From contig DAZV01000040.1 of assembly GCA_002083825.1 (NCBI GenBank), positions 1 to 37,738 on the forward strand: a stretch of DNA of 37,738 nt, given 5' to 3'. Both the position numbers and the translations under genes were made by a program. This DNA comes from Candidatus Sericytochromatia bacterium S15B-MN24 CBMW_12 (GTDB lineage Bacteria > Cyanobacteriota > Sericytochromatia > S15B-MN24 > UBA4093). Below, piece after piece: positions 22,937 through 29,673 of this stretch (within the stretch, counting starts at the first letter, position 1; each line of letters begins with the position of its first letter). The notes beneath the pieces are model-generated. The model did not search any database. It worked only from the letters and a program-made list of their open reading frames with translations, and was not told where the DNA came from.

Positions 22937-23221
22937 ATGACCAACAAACTCTTCGTCACGAGCCTTCCCTACACGGTCACCGACCCCGAACTCTTGGCCC
23001 ACTTCGAAAGCGTGGGAGACGTGCTCTCGGCTCGGGTCGTCTTCGACAAGGATACGGGCCGCTCCAAGGGCTTCGGCTTCGTCGAGATGGCGACCCCCGA
23101 GCTCGCAAGACGCGCCATCGACACCCTAAATGAGGCCCCGCTGGCGGGCCGCAATCTGATCGTCAAGGTGTCCGAGCCGCCGGCTTCGCGCGCCCCGCGT
23201 CCCGCTTCGCGGCGGTTCTAG
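22937..23221 (+). CDS. RRM-domain RNA-binding protein
   Basis: A 94-residue single RNA-recognition motif of the glycine-rich or cyanobacterial Rbp type. RNP2 is LFVTSLPYTV (residues 5-14) and RNP1 is KGFGFVEMA (about 46-54), with the aromatic residues needed for RNA contact. The remainder, ATPELARRAIDTLNEAPLAG and RNLIVKVSEPP, completes the fold, and a short basic RAPRPASRRF tail ends the protein. Such proteins often bind single-stranded RNA in stress or cold responses. It is the second gene of the operon behind the metal-type operator. GAAAGG and CCTTTC (22922-22935) around its ribosome site can pair. Confidence 0.9.
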   Translation: MTNKLFVTSLPYTVTDPELLAHFESVGDVLSARVVFDKDTGRSKGFGFVEMATPELARRAIDTLNEAPLAGRNLIVKVSEPPASRAPRPASRRF

Positions 23222-23228
23222 CGCTCAG

Positions 23229-23253
23229 GCCGGGGATCCTTGGGATCCCCGGC
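23229..23253 (+). terminator. Hairpin after the RRM gene
   Basis: GCCGGGGATCC (23229-23239) pairs with 23243-23253 around a 3-base loop, 8 bases after the RRM stop codon. No T-tract follows on the plus strand until later, so terminator activity is moderately likely. Confidence 0.5.
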
Positions 23254-23270
23254 TCGGGGTTCCGGGAATA

Positions 23271-23315
23271 TCCCAAAAAAGTAAAAGGCCCTCGGAGTCG
23301 ATCTCCGAGGGCCTT
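23271..23315 (-). terminator. Intrinsic terminator of the response regulator gene
   Basis: A 13-bp stem (23285-23297 with 23303-23315). Read on the minus strand it is followed by TTTTACTTTTTT, a strong T-tract. It lies 15 bases after the end of the response regulator gene. Confidence 0.85.
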
Positions 23316-23329
23316 CGTCTTGCGAATGC

Positions 23330-24043
23330 CTACTTCGCGGCGGCGGCTTCCTTCGAGCGGATGCAGCGGTAGCCGACCCCGCGCACCGTCTTGATCTCGA
23401 CCGGACAGTCCACGTAGCGTTCGAGCTTTTCACGCAGGCGGCAGATGTGGACGTCCACCACCCGGTCGTCTCCGAAGAAGTCGTCGCCCCAGACCCGGTA
23501 AAGAATGGTGTCGCGGCTGATCGCCTTGCCGACGCCGCTGACCAGCAGTTGCAAGAGCGCGTACTCCTTGAACGGCAGCTCCAGCAACTCGTCGTTGATG
23601 GTCACCGTGTGCTGGTCGGTGTCGATCACCAGGCTGTCGATGGCGAGTCGGTTGGGGGACTCGTCCATGTGCCGCTTGAGTCGGTCGACCCGACGAAGGT
23701 TGGCCTTGACCCGCGCGGTCAGCTCGATGAGGCTGAAGGGCTTGGTGATGTATTCGTCCGCCCCGATGGCGAGGCCCACCACCTTGTCGGTGTCGGTCCC
23801 CTTGGCGGTCAGCATGATGATCGGCATGACCGACTCCGGGCGCATGGTCCGGCAGACTTCGAGGCCGTCCACGTCGGGCATCATCAGGTCGAGGATCATC
23901 AGATCCGGGCGCTCCCGGCGGGCGGTGTCGATGGCGGCCTTGCCGCTCGCGACGGTCAACACCGAATAGCCTTCGTACTCCAGCTGCTTCTGCAGCAGGA
24001 GCCGGATGTTCGGGTCGTCGTCAGCGACCAAGATCTTCGCCAT
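23330..24043 (-). CDS. OmpR-family response regulator, RpaB-like
   Basis: A 237-residue two-domain regulator. The receiver has an acidic pocket (ADDDP, 7-11), the phosphorylated Asp in LMILDLMMPDVDG (about residue 54), TAKG (near 80) and KPF (103-105). The C-terminal winged helix includes FKEYALLQLLV, the ISRDTILYRVWGDDF loop, RVVDVHICRLREKLE and TVRGVGYRC. Length and motifs are like RpaB/RpaA and MtrA/PhoB regulators. No histidine kinase is next to it, so its input is unknown. GGAGGA lies 8 bases before the ATG. Confidence 0.92.
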   Translation of the reverse strand: MAKILVADDDPNIRLLLQKQLEYEGYSVLTVASGKAAIDTARRERPDLMILDLMMPDVDGLEVCRTMRPESVMPIIMLTAKGTDTDKVVGLAIGADEYITKPFSLIELTARVKANLRRVDRLKRHMDESPNRLAIDSLVIDTDQHTVTINDELLELPFKEYALLQLLVSGVGKAISRDTILYRVWGDDFFGDDRVVDVHICRLREKLERYVDCPVEIKTVRGVGYRCIRSKEAAAAK

Positions 24044-24242
24044 AGGTGCGTCCTCCTTCGGGCGGGGGTGATACTGGCTATTTACCCCGCGGCTAGGGCG
24101 TTATCACGCCTCGAGCCAAGGGCTACGTATTCCATGAACCCCGCGGCTCTTAAGCGACACTTGCATGGAGATTGCGGGACTATGAACTCGCTCTCCCTCC
24201 GCACGCAGGGGCCCGACTGCTCACCAATCGGTGGAATTCCGG

Positions 24243-24248
24243 TATACT
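24243..24248 (+). promoter_or_regulatory. Probable -10 of the carboxylase operon
   Basis: TATACT lies 43 bases before the ATG of the biotin carboxylase gene, preceded by CCGG. A -35 is not clear. It is flanked upstream by the short hairpin-like CACCAATCGGTG (24220-24231). The 247-base gap before it holds no gene. Confidence 0.35.
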
Positions 24249-24290
24249 GGCAGTCATGCCTTCCCGACGCTGAAGTCAAAAGGACCACGC

Positions 24291-25664
24291 ATGTTCAAAA
24301 CGATCCTGATCGCCAACCGTGGCGAGATTGCCCTTCGCATCCTTCGCGCCTGCGAAACGCTCGGCATCCGGGCCGTGACGGTCCACTCCGAGGCCGACGC
24401 CGAGGCTCCTCACGCCAAGCTCGCGAGCGAGTCCCACCTGATAGGCCCCGCCCCGGTCGCCCAGAGCTACCTCAACGTCGCGGCCATCCTCGACGCGGCG
24501 AAGCGCTCCGGAGCCGACGCCATCCACCCCGGTTACGGGCTGCTGTCCGAGAACGCGGACTTCGCCGAGGCCTGCGCGCGCGAGGGCATCACCTTCATCG
24601 GGCCCCAGCCCGAGCTGATCCGCATGATGGGGTCCAAGTCCGCCGCCCGCGACGCGATGGCCCTGGCCGGCGTGCCGATTCTGCCGGGAACGTCCGAGCT
24701 GCCCGACGTCGAATCCGCCCTCTCGGAGGCGGCGCGCTTCGGTTACCCGGTCATGCTGAAGGCCACCTCCGGCGGCGGCGGCATCGGCATGCAGGTGGTC
24801 CACTCGGACGCGGAGCTCTCCAAGGCCTTCACCATGTGTTCCGCGCGAGCCAAGGCCTACTTCGGCAACGGCAGCATGTACCTCGAGAAGTTCCTCGCCG
24901 AGCCTCGCCACGTCGAGATTCAGGTGCTCGCCGACGCTCACGGCCATGCCGTTCACCTCAACGAGCGCGAATGCTCGATTCAGCGGCGGCACCAGAAGGT
25001 CGTCGAGGAGGCGCCGAGCCCCGCGCTCGACGCCGAGCTGCGCATGCGCATGGGCGAGGTCGCCCTGCAGGCCGTACGGAGTCTCGGCTACACCAATGCC
25101 GGCACCTTCGAGTTCCTGCTCGACGCCGAACGGAACTTCTACTTCCTCGAGATGAACACGCGCCTTCAGGTCGAGCACCCGGTGACCGAACTGACGACCG
25201 GCGTCGATCTCGTGGCCTGGCAGATCCGGATCGCCGCGGGCGAGGCGCTGGCGCTGCGGCAGGCGGATCTCGAGCCCCGGGGCCATGCCATCGAGGTGAG
25301 GATCTACGCCGAGGACCCCGTGACCTTCTTCCCGGCTCCGGGAACGATCACGTCCGTTCGCTGGCCCGCGGCCCCTCACGTCCGGATCGACACGTGGGTC
25401 GGTGACGGGTCGGTCGTGTCGCCGCATTACGATCCGATGCTCGCCAAGCTGATCGTCCATGGTTCGGATCGTCCGCAGGCGATCGCGCGCATGCGCGAAG
25501 CCCTGGATGCGACGGCTTTCGAAGGTCTGAAGACCAACCTGCCCCTCCTGAAGCAGGTTGCCGCGAGTCCCGCCTTCGCCCAAGGCGCGCTGCACACCGG
25601 GTTCATCGCCACCCACTGCGCCCCCGAGAGCCGCCCGAAGGCGGGAGCCGGCACCGCCGGCTAA
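24291..25664 (+). CDS. Biotin carboxylase subunit (acyl-CoA carboxylase, YngH-like)
   Basis: A 457-residue ATP-dependent biotin carboxylase. ILIANRGEIALRILRA opens the protein. The ATP-grasp glycine-rich loop KATSGGGGIGM is near 163-173. The catalytic region has HVEIQVLAD, ECSIQRRHQKVVEEAPS and FLEMNTRLQVEHPVTE (biotin carboxylase signature). The biotin carrier is not fused; it is the next gene. This split form differs from the long alpha subunits of most 3-methylcrotonyl-CoA carboxylases but matches Bacillus YngH, as does the gene order. A 3-methylcrotonyl-CoA carboxylase is therefore favoured over AccC. The carboxyltransferase is not in this window. AAAGGA precedes the ATG; an upstream ATG at 24231 is rejected. 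Confidence 0.9.
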   Translation: MFKTILIANRGEIALRILRACETLGIRAVTVHSEADAEAPHAKLASESHLIGPAPVAQSYLNVAAILDAAKRSGADAIHPGYGLLSENADFAEACAREGITFIGPQPELIRMMGSKSAARDAMALAGVPILPGTSELPDVESALSEAARFGYPVMLKATSGGGGIGMQVVHSDAELSKAFTMCSARAKAYFGNGSMYLEKFLAEPRHVEIQVLADAHGHAVHLNERECSIQRRHQKVVEEAPSPALDAELRMRMGEVALQAVRSLGYTNAGTFEFLLDAERNFYFLEMNTRLQVEHPVTELTTGVDLVAWQIRIAAGEALALRQADLEPRGHAIEVRIYAEDPVTFFPAPGTITSVRWPAAPHVRIDTWVGDGSVVSPHYDPMLAKLIVHGSDRPQAIARMREALDATAFEGLKTNLPLLKQVAASPAFAQGALHTGFIATHCAPESRPKAGAGTAG

Positions 25665-25709
25665 TCCCCGTTCGATACCCGATCGTCACCACCCAGAGAA
25701 AGGACCCCC

Positions 25710-25922
25710 ATGGCCACCATCACTTCCAACATGGCCGGAACCATCATCGAGATTCCCGTGAGCGTCGGCGATGCCGTCGAAGAGGGCCAGGACGTGGCAT
25801 GCCTGGAATCGATGAAGATGCAGATGTACATCCAGGCCGAAACCGGCGGCACGGTCAAGGCCATCAAGGTCAGCCCCGGAGACTTCGTCAACGAGGGAGA
25901 CCCCATTCTGGAGCTGGAGTAA
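25710..25922 (+). CDS. Biotin carrier protein (YngHB-like)
   Basis: A 70-residue biotinyl domain and nothing else. ESMKMQ (33-38) contains the Lys that is biotinylated (Lys36). The two flanking half-domains (SNMAGTIIEIPVSVGDAVEEG and GTVKAIKVSPGDFVNEG) give the usual pseudo-symmetric fold. It starts 45 bases after the biotin carboxylase gene with AAAGGA upstream. It carries carboxybiotin between that enzyme and a carboxyltransferase that must be encoded elsewhere. Confidence 0.92.
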   Translation: MATITSNMAGTIIEIPVSVGDAVEEGQDVACLESMKMQMYIQAETGGTVKAIKVSPGDFVNEGDPILELE

Positions 25923-25923
25923 C

Positions 25924-26838
25924 ATGCCGCTGCGGCTACCTGAACAGGTCAGGATAGTCGAGGTCAGCCCACGCGACGGCCTGCAGAACGAGAAAGCCAT
26001 CGTCTCCACCGCGGACAAGATCACGCTGATCGACGCCCTTTCGGAGACGGGGCTGACTCACATCGAGGTTTCGTCCTTCGTCGACCCGCGGTGGATTCCG
26101 CCGCTGGCGGATGCCCGGGAGGTCTTCCAGGGCATCCGGCGCAAGCGCGGGGTCGTCTACTCGGCGCTCATCCCCAACGTCAAGGGTTACGAGCGGTCGA
26201 TCGAGGCGAACATCGACGAGGCCGTGATCTTCATGTCCAGCTCGGAGACCCATAACCTCAAGAACATCAACAAGCGCATCGACGAGACCTTCCCGGTGCT
26301 GCGCGAGGTCGCCGAGAAGGCGCTCGCGGACGGCAAGACCGTGCGCGCCTACGTCTCGACGGTTTTCGGCTGCCCTTACGAGGGACCCGTCGCCCCCGAG
26401 AAGGTGCGAGAGATCGTCCTCGAACTCGTCGACATGGGCGTTCGCGAGATTTCGCTCGGCGACACCGTCGGTCTCGCCAATCCCCAGCAGGTCATGCGGG
26501 TGATGGAGTTCCTCGCCGAGCGCGTCGACCTGGGGGTCTTCGCCCTCCACTTCCATGACACCCGGGGAACGGCGCTCGCCAACGCGCTAGCGGGCCTCAT
26601 GGCCGGCGTCACCACGTTCGATAGCTCCCTGGGCGGCCTTGGTGGCTGCCCCTACGCCCCCGGCGCCAGCGGAAACGTGGCCACCGACGATCTGGTCTAC
26701 ATGCTCGAAGAGATGGGCGTCTCCACCGGAGTCGACCTGAACCGGGTGGTGGAGGCCTCGCGCTTCATGCAGGCCGTTCTCGGCCGCGAGTTGCCCAGCC
26801 GTTACCTCAAGAGCCGCTTGTCGGCCTGCGAAGTCTGA
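25924..26838 (+). CDS. mvaB: Hydroxymethylglutaryl-CoA lyase
   Basis: A 304-residue enzyme cleaving HMG-CoA to acetyl-CoA and acetoacetate. VEVSPRDGLQNEKAIV (13-28) contains the active-site Arg and Asp. HFHDTRGTALAN and GLGGCPYAPGASGN (about 237-250) hold the metal ligands and the catalytic Cys of the family signature. It starts one base after the carrier gene's stop. Together with the downstream hydratase it would complete leucine breakdown. It is the YngG counterpart of the Bacillus cluster and would compete with HMG-CoA reductase for HMG-CoA. Confidence 0.94.
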   Translation: MPLRLPEQVRIVEVSPRDGLQNEKAIVSTADKITLIDALSETGLTHIEVSSFVDPRWIPPLADAREVFQGIRRKRGVVYSALIPNVKGYERSIEANIDEAVIFMSSSETHNLKNINKRIDETFPVLREVAEKALADGKTVRAYVSTVFGCPYEGPVAPEKVREIVLELVDMGVREISLGDTVGLANPQQVMRVMEFLAERVDLGVFALHFHDTRGTALANALAGLMAGVTTFDSSLGGLGGCPYAPGASGNVATDDLVYMLEEMGVSTGVDLNRVVEASRFMQAVLGRELPSRYLKSRLSACEV

Positions 26839-26852
26839 ACCAAGAGGAAGCC

Positions 26853-27638
26853 ATGACCCCCACGAAAGCCGTCCTGACCGAACGCCGCGGAAGCGTCGCC
26901 CTCGTCACCCTGAACCGCCCCGAGGCGATGAATGCCTGCGATCGGGCGCTGCTGTCGGAGCTTCGCGAGACGCTCGTCGACCTGCGCTTCGACCCGGAGA
27001 TCCGGGTGATCGTGGTGACGGGTGCGGGCGAGAAGGCCTTCTGCGCGGGAGCGGACCTCAAGGAGCGCGCGGGGATGACGCCGCTGGAGGTGAAGCGCTT
27101 CATCGTGACGATCCGCGACACGTTCAGCTTGCTGGAAGCGATGGGCAAGCCCGTGATCGCCGCCGTCAACGGGGTGGCGCTCGGCGGGGGCACCGAGCTC
27201 GCGCTGGCCTGCGACATCCGGATAGCCGCTTCGGGGGCCATGCTCGGCCTCACGGAGACCGGCCTGGGGATCATTCCCGGGGCGGGGGGGACCCAGCGGC
27301 TGCCGCGTCTGGTCGGCAAAGGCAGGGCCAAGGAGTTGATCTTCACGGCGCGCCGGATCTCTGCGGCGGAGGCGCTGGACATCGGGATGGTCGAGCAAGT
27401 CGTGGCTGCCGGCGAGCTGCTGGAAGCCGCCATGAGGATGGCCGAGAAGATTTCCGAGAACGGCCCGCTCGCCGTCGAGCAGGCGAAGTACGCCATCAAC
27501 GCCGGCATGGAGACCGATCTTGCCACCGGCCTGATGATCGAGTCGCGTTGCTACGACGTGATCATTCCGACCCAGGACCGCCTCGAGGGGCTGGCAGCCT
27601 TTCGGGAAAAGCGTAAGCCGCTTTACCGCGGCGAGTAG
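26853..27638 (+). CDS. Enoyl-CoA hydratase family, probable 3-methylglutaconyl-CoA hydratase
   Basis: A 261-residue crotonase-family enzyme. The acyl-CoA oxyanion-hole segments are AFCAGADLKERAGM and NGVALGGGTELALACDIRIAA. ETGLGIIPGAGGTQRLPRLVGKGRAKELIF carries the catalytic Glu region. The ERAGM and AKELIFTARR stretches closely resemble human AUH, and its position next to the lyase indicates 3-methylglutaconyl-CoA hydratase (LiuC/YngF). It starts 14 bases after the lyase gene with GAGGAA upstream. The carboxyltransferase gene that follows YngF in Bacillus is missing here. Confidence 0.88.
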   Translation: MTPTKAVLTERRGSVALVTLNRPEAMNACDRALLSELRETLVDLRFDPEIRVIVVTGAGEKAFCAGADLKERAGMTPLEVKRFIVTIRDTFSLLEAMGKPVIAAVNGVALGGGTELALACDIRIAASGAMLGLTETGLGIIPGAGGTQRLPRLVGKGRAKELIFTARRISAAEALDIGMVEQVVAAGELLEAAMRMAEKISENGPLAVEQAKYAINAGMETDLATGLMIESRCYDVIIPTQDRLEGLAAFREKRKPLYRGE

Positions 27639-27906
27639 CGGGACGGGTGGCCGCATAGGGTCGGCCTGCCCAGGCGCCGAGTTATCACCTGCTTGAACGG
27701 AAGAATCCGGTCCCTTCGTTGTCTGATGCGGGGGGCTCGAAGCGGCATGGCTCGGTTCTCGAGGGCCTGCACCTGCTTCTCGGTACAAGCGCCAAAGCTC
27801 CTTGCCATCCCTGACAAGACCAACCCTCGGCTTGTAACTTCCGTCCCGGTTCCGGCCGGGCTTCGCGTCGAACAAGCCGCCCTTACGCTCACCGAGCGGT
27901 AAGGCG
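27639..27906. other. Non-coding stretch after the hydratase gene
   Basis: No convincing gene or hairpin terminator was found here. Short frames exist on both strands, but none has a good ribosome site or a recognised motif. The region ends at the promoter beginning at 27907. Confidence 0.5.
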
Positions 27907-27935
27907 TTGCACCAAGAGCAGCCCCCCCCTACAAT
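27907..27935 (+). promoter_or_regulatory. Sigma-70-type promoter upstream of the lipoprotein gene
   Basis: TTGCAC (27907-27912), a 17-base spacer and TACAAT (27930-27935) give a strong promoter. The predicted start is near 27942, leaving a leader of about 120 bases before the ATG at 28062. Confidence 0.7.
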
Positions 27936-27979
27936 CCACCTTGCGAATCGGAAATCAAACACCGGTTCGGAAACAGGTC

Positions 27980-28045
27980 AACACCCCCATCTCTGACGGT
28001 CGGACAAGCGTGGGTTCCGATCCCAGTTCACCCGGTGGGGGCGTT
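27980..28045 (+). promoter_or_regulatory. Structured 5' leader
   Basis: Ten bases (27980-27989, AACACCCCCA) pair with 28036-28045 with one mismatch and enclose an inner hairpin (TGGG, loop TTCCGAT, CCCA at 28011-28025). The ribosome site AGGAGG lies 6 bases downstream, so the leader could affect translation. It matches no riboswitch class recognised here. Confidence 0.4.
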
Positions 28046-28061
28046 TGAAAAGGAGGATCAA

Positions 28062-28898
28062 ATGGCAGCGAAACGCACGTTGGTTTGGATTTCCGGAGTG
28101 ACGCTGGCGACCATGGTCGTGGGTTGCGCCTCGCAAACCCCCTCCATGACGACGACCCCCCAGAATCAGGGTCCCGCCATCATCGAGGGTGACACCCTCA
28201 TTCTTCCGAGCAGCGATCTCTCGGTTCAGCAGCGGACCGGCGTCGGCCGCATGACCGGGGGCCAGCGCTGGAGCGGCAGGGACTTCTCGAGGCTGCCCGG
28301 CCGCATCGCGCACTCTCAGATCGGTCGCCAGGGGCTGATTTCGAGCGCCACGTTGAGCGGTTACTACCCGGGCGCCTTCGGCTTGAACTTCCCCGGCCTC
28401 TGGCACGGTTCCTGGGCGGGAGCCGCGGGATACTGTCCCGCCCCCTACAGCTTCGCCTTCGGAACTCCGGGAATCTTCCCCAAGACGCTCTTCATCCATC
28501 CTGACGTCTACTATCTGCGCCGCAACGCGCTCTACTTCCCCTACTCGCGGCTGGGCGGCTACTTCTACCCCATCTCGGTGCCGTACCAGGCCCGCTTCTA
28601 TACCCCCATCCTGGCCTACGGATACGGTAGTCTGAACCCGTACACCTACTCGTCGGCTACCTGTCCGGTCGGTCAGCCCTTCCCGGGTCAGCTACCGATT
28701 GGGCCCGGCGTGGGCGGCCCCGGCATGGGCGGTCCCGGCATGGGTGGTCCCGGCATGGGTGGTCCCGACATGGGCGGTCCCGGGGCGGATGGCGACACCG
28801 ACATGAGCCAGGCCCAAGAGCAGGTCCAAGATCAACAGCAGGTCCAAGATCAACAGCAGGCCCAAGGCCAGCAGCAGGGCACGGGCGTCCCGTACTGA
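28062..28898 (+). CDS. Lipoprotein of an undescribed IHP-YYLRR family with low-complexity repeats
   Basis: A 278-residue protein. A lipobox (MVVGC, about Cys20) opens it. The middle part has FPKTLFIHPDVYYLRRNALYF, then a tyrosine-rich segment (RLGGYFYPISVPYQARFYTP). The C-terminal third is repetitive: a GMGGP array (bases about 28707-28789) and a QVQDQQ array with two perfect 18-base copies (28821-28838, 28839-28856). The tail is rich in Gln. AAGGAGG precedes the ATG, which is preferred over the start at 28035. The middle part is homologous to the next gene. No known domain is recognised. It is probably anchored in the envelope. Confidence 0.8.
   Translation: MAAKRTLVWISGVTLATMVVGCASQTPSMTTTPQNQGPAIIEGDTLILPSSDLSVQQRTGVGRMTGGQRWSGRDFSRLPGRIAHSQIGRQGLISSATLSGYYPGAFGLNFPGLWHGSWAGAAGYCPAPYSFAFGTPGIFPKTLFIHPDVYYLRRNALYFPYSRLGGYFYPISVPYQARFYTPILAYGYGSLNPYTYSSATCPVGQPFPGQLPIGPGVGGPGMGGPGMGGPGMGGPDMGGPGADGDTDMSQAQEQVQDQQQVQDQQQAQGQQQGTGVPY
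28707..28856 (+). repeat. In-frame tandem repeats in the lipoprotein gene
   Basis: A degenerate 15-base unit (GGCATGGGCGGTCCC type, coding GMGGP) is repeated about five times. It is followed by a perfect 18-base duplication (28821-28838, 28839-28856) coding QVQDQQ. Slippage could change copy number without breaking the frame. Confidence 0.8.
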
Positions 28899-28911
28899 GG
28901 TTTTCCAGTCA

Positions 28912-29004
28912 GTGCAGGGAGCTCCCTGCACAAAGGTGGCGGCTCGGAATCGAGCCTACGTGGCCCACGCGCCGCTGCCAGGGGGGCCCCCGCAAGGGGG
29001 CCCC
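28912..29004 (+). terminator. Two hairpins after the lipoprotein gene
   Basis: A perfect 20-bp palindrome (GTGCAGGGAG with its complement, 28912-28931) and a second hairpin (28983-28991 with 28996-29004, loop GCAA) lie between the two paralogs. Neither has a T-tract; partial termination or attenuation is inferred. Confidence 0.45.
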
Positions 29005-29037
29005 TCATTCCTCGGTCCCAGAGCAAAAGGAGGCCTC

Positions 29038-29604
29038 ATGCTGGCTCACCTCTCACCCCCCCTCGGTATTTCCATCCTGAAGAAGGCCACCCTCCTCATC
29101 CCGCATCCCAGCGCGAAGCCCGCCCGCGAGCATGACGGCGACCTTCGCGCCGCGCCGCCGCACGCGCTCGGCTATCGCGTCACCCGCGAGGATCTCGGCA
29201 ACCTTCCCACCCGCGTGCCCCATGGCCCCAAGAACGGTCTGATCCCCCCCCACGCGCTCGAGGTCCGTTACCAGAGCCTCTGGCATGGCTTGCTCGCGTC
29301 TCCGGGACGCCCGGGGATTCCCGATAGCGAGGGCTTCCACCCGGGCACCACTCCGGCCTTTCCGCGGCAACTCATGATTCATCCCGCGGTCCACTACCTG
29401 CGTCGGGACGTGCTCTACTTCCCCTACCTGCGGTGCGGCTCCTTCGACTACCTGCTTTGCCTCCCCTACCGGGGGCGCGCGCACACGCCCTTCCTGATAG
29501 GAATCGACGGCCTCATCGTGCCCTACGTCTACGTCTCCGAGGAGAGCCCGGTTACCCCCATGTTTCCCGGGGATGCCGCGCGTTGCTGTGGAGTCGGGAG
29601 TTAG
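29038..29604 (+). CDS. Paralog of the preceding lipoprotein, lacking a signal peptide
   Basis: A 188-residue protein of the same undescribed family. FPRQLMIHPAVHYLRRDVLYF (about 115-135, summarised) aligns with FPKTLFIHPDVYYLRRNALYF of the previous protein. The following YRGRAHTPFLIGIDGLIVPYVYVSEESPV also aligns. It starts without a lipobox or clear signal peptide and lacks the repeat tail. AAAGGAGG lies 4 bases before the ATG. Frames further upstream start at 28912 but lack a ribosome site. A tandem duplication with divergence of export and tail is the likely origin. Function is unknown. Confidence 0.72.
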   Translation: MLAHLSPPLGISILKKATLLIPHPSAKPAREHDGDLRAAPPHALGYRVTREDLGNLPTRVPHGPKNGLIPPHALEVRYQSLWHGLLASPGRPGIPDSEGFHPGTTPAFPRQLMIHPAVHYLRRDVLYFPYLRCGSFDYLLCLPYRGRAHTPFLIGIDGLIVPYVYVSEESPVTPMFPGDAARCCGVGS

Positions 29605-29673
29605 CGCTCATGCAAGAGCCCCCCGCGGCATTCGACACGGGGGGCTTGAACATGCCTCAGAGGGGTTAGAGGC

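Noticed and set aside
26802..27962. Minus-strand frame covering the hydratase gene and the gap after it
   Set aside because: The hydratase on the plus strand is secure. The part in the gap (27639-27962) has no ribosome site or known motif, so a gene there is not supported.
27980..28045. Possible tRNA in the leader before the lipoprotein gene
   Set aside because: The inner hairpin TGGG-TTCCGAT-CCCA recalls a T arm, but the loop lacks the conserved TTCRA, and ten bases separate it from the closing stem. D and anticodon arms are absent.
28707..28856. CRISPR-like array
   Set aside because: The repeats are 15-18 bases, contiguous without spacers, and in frame within a coding sequence.
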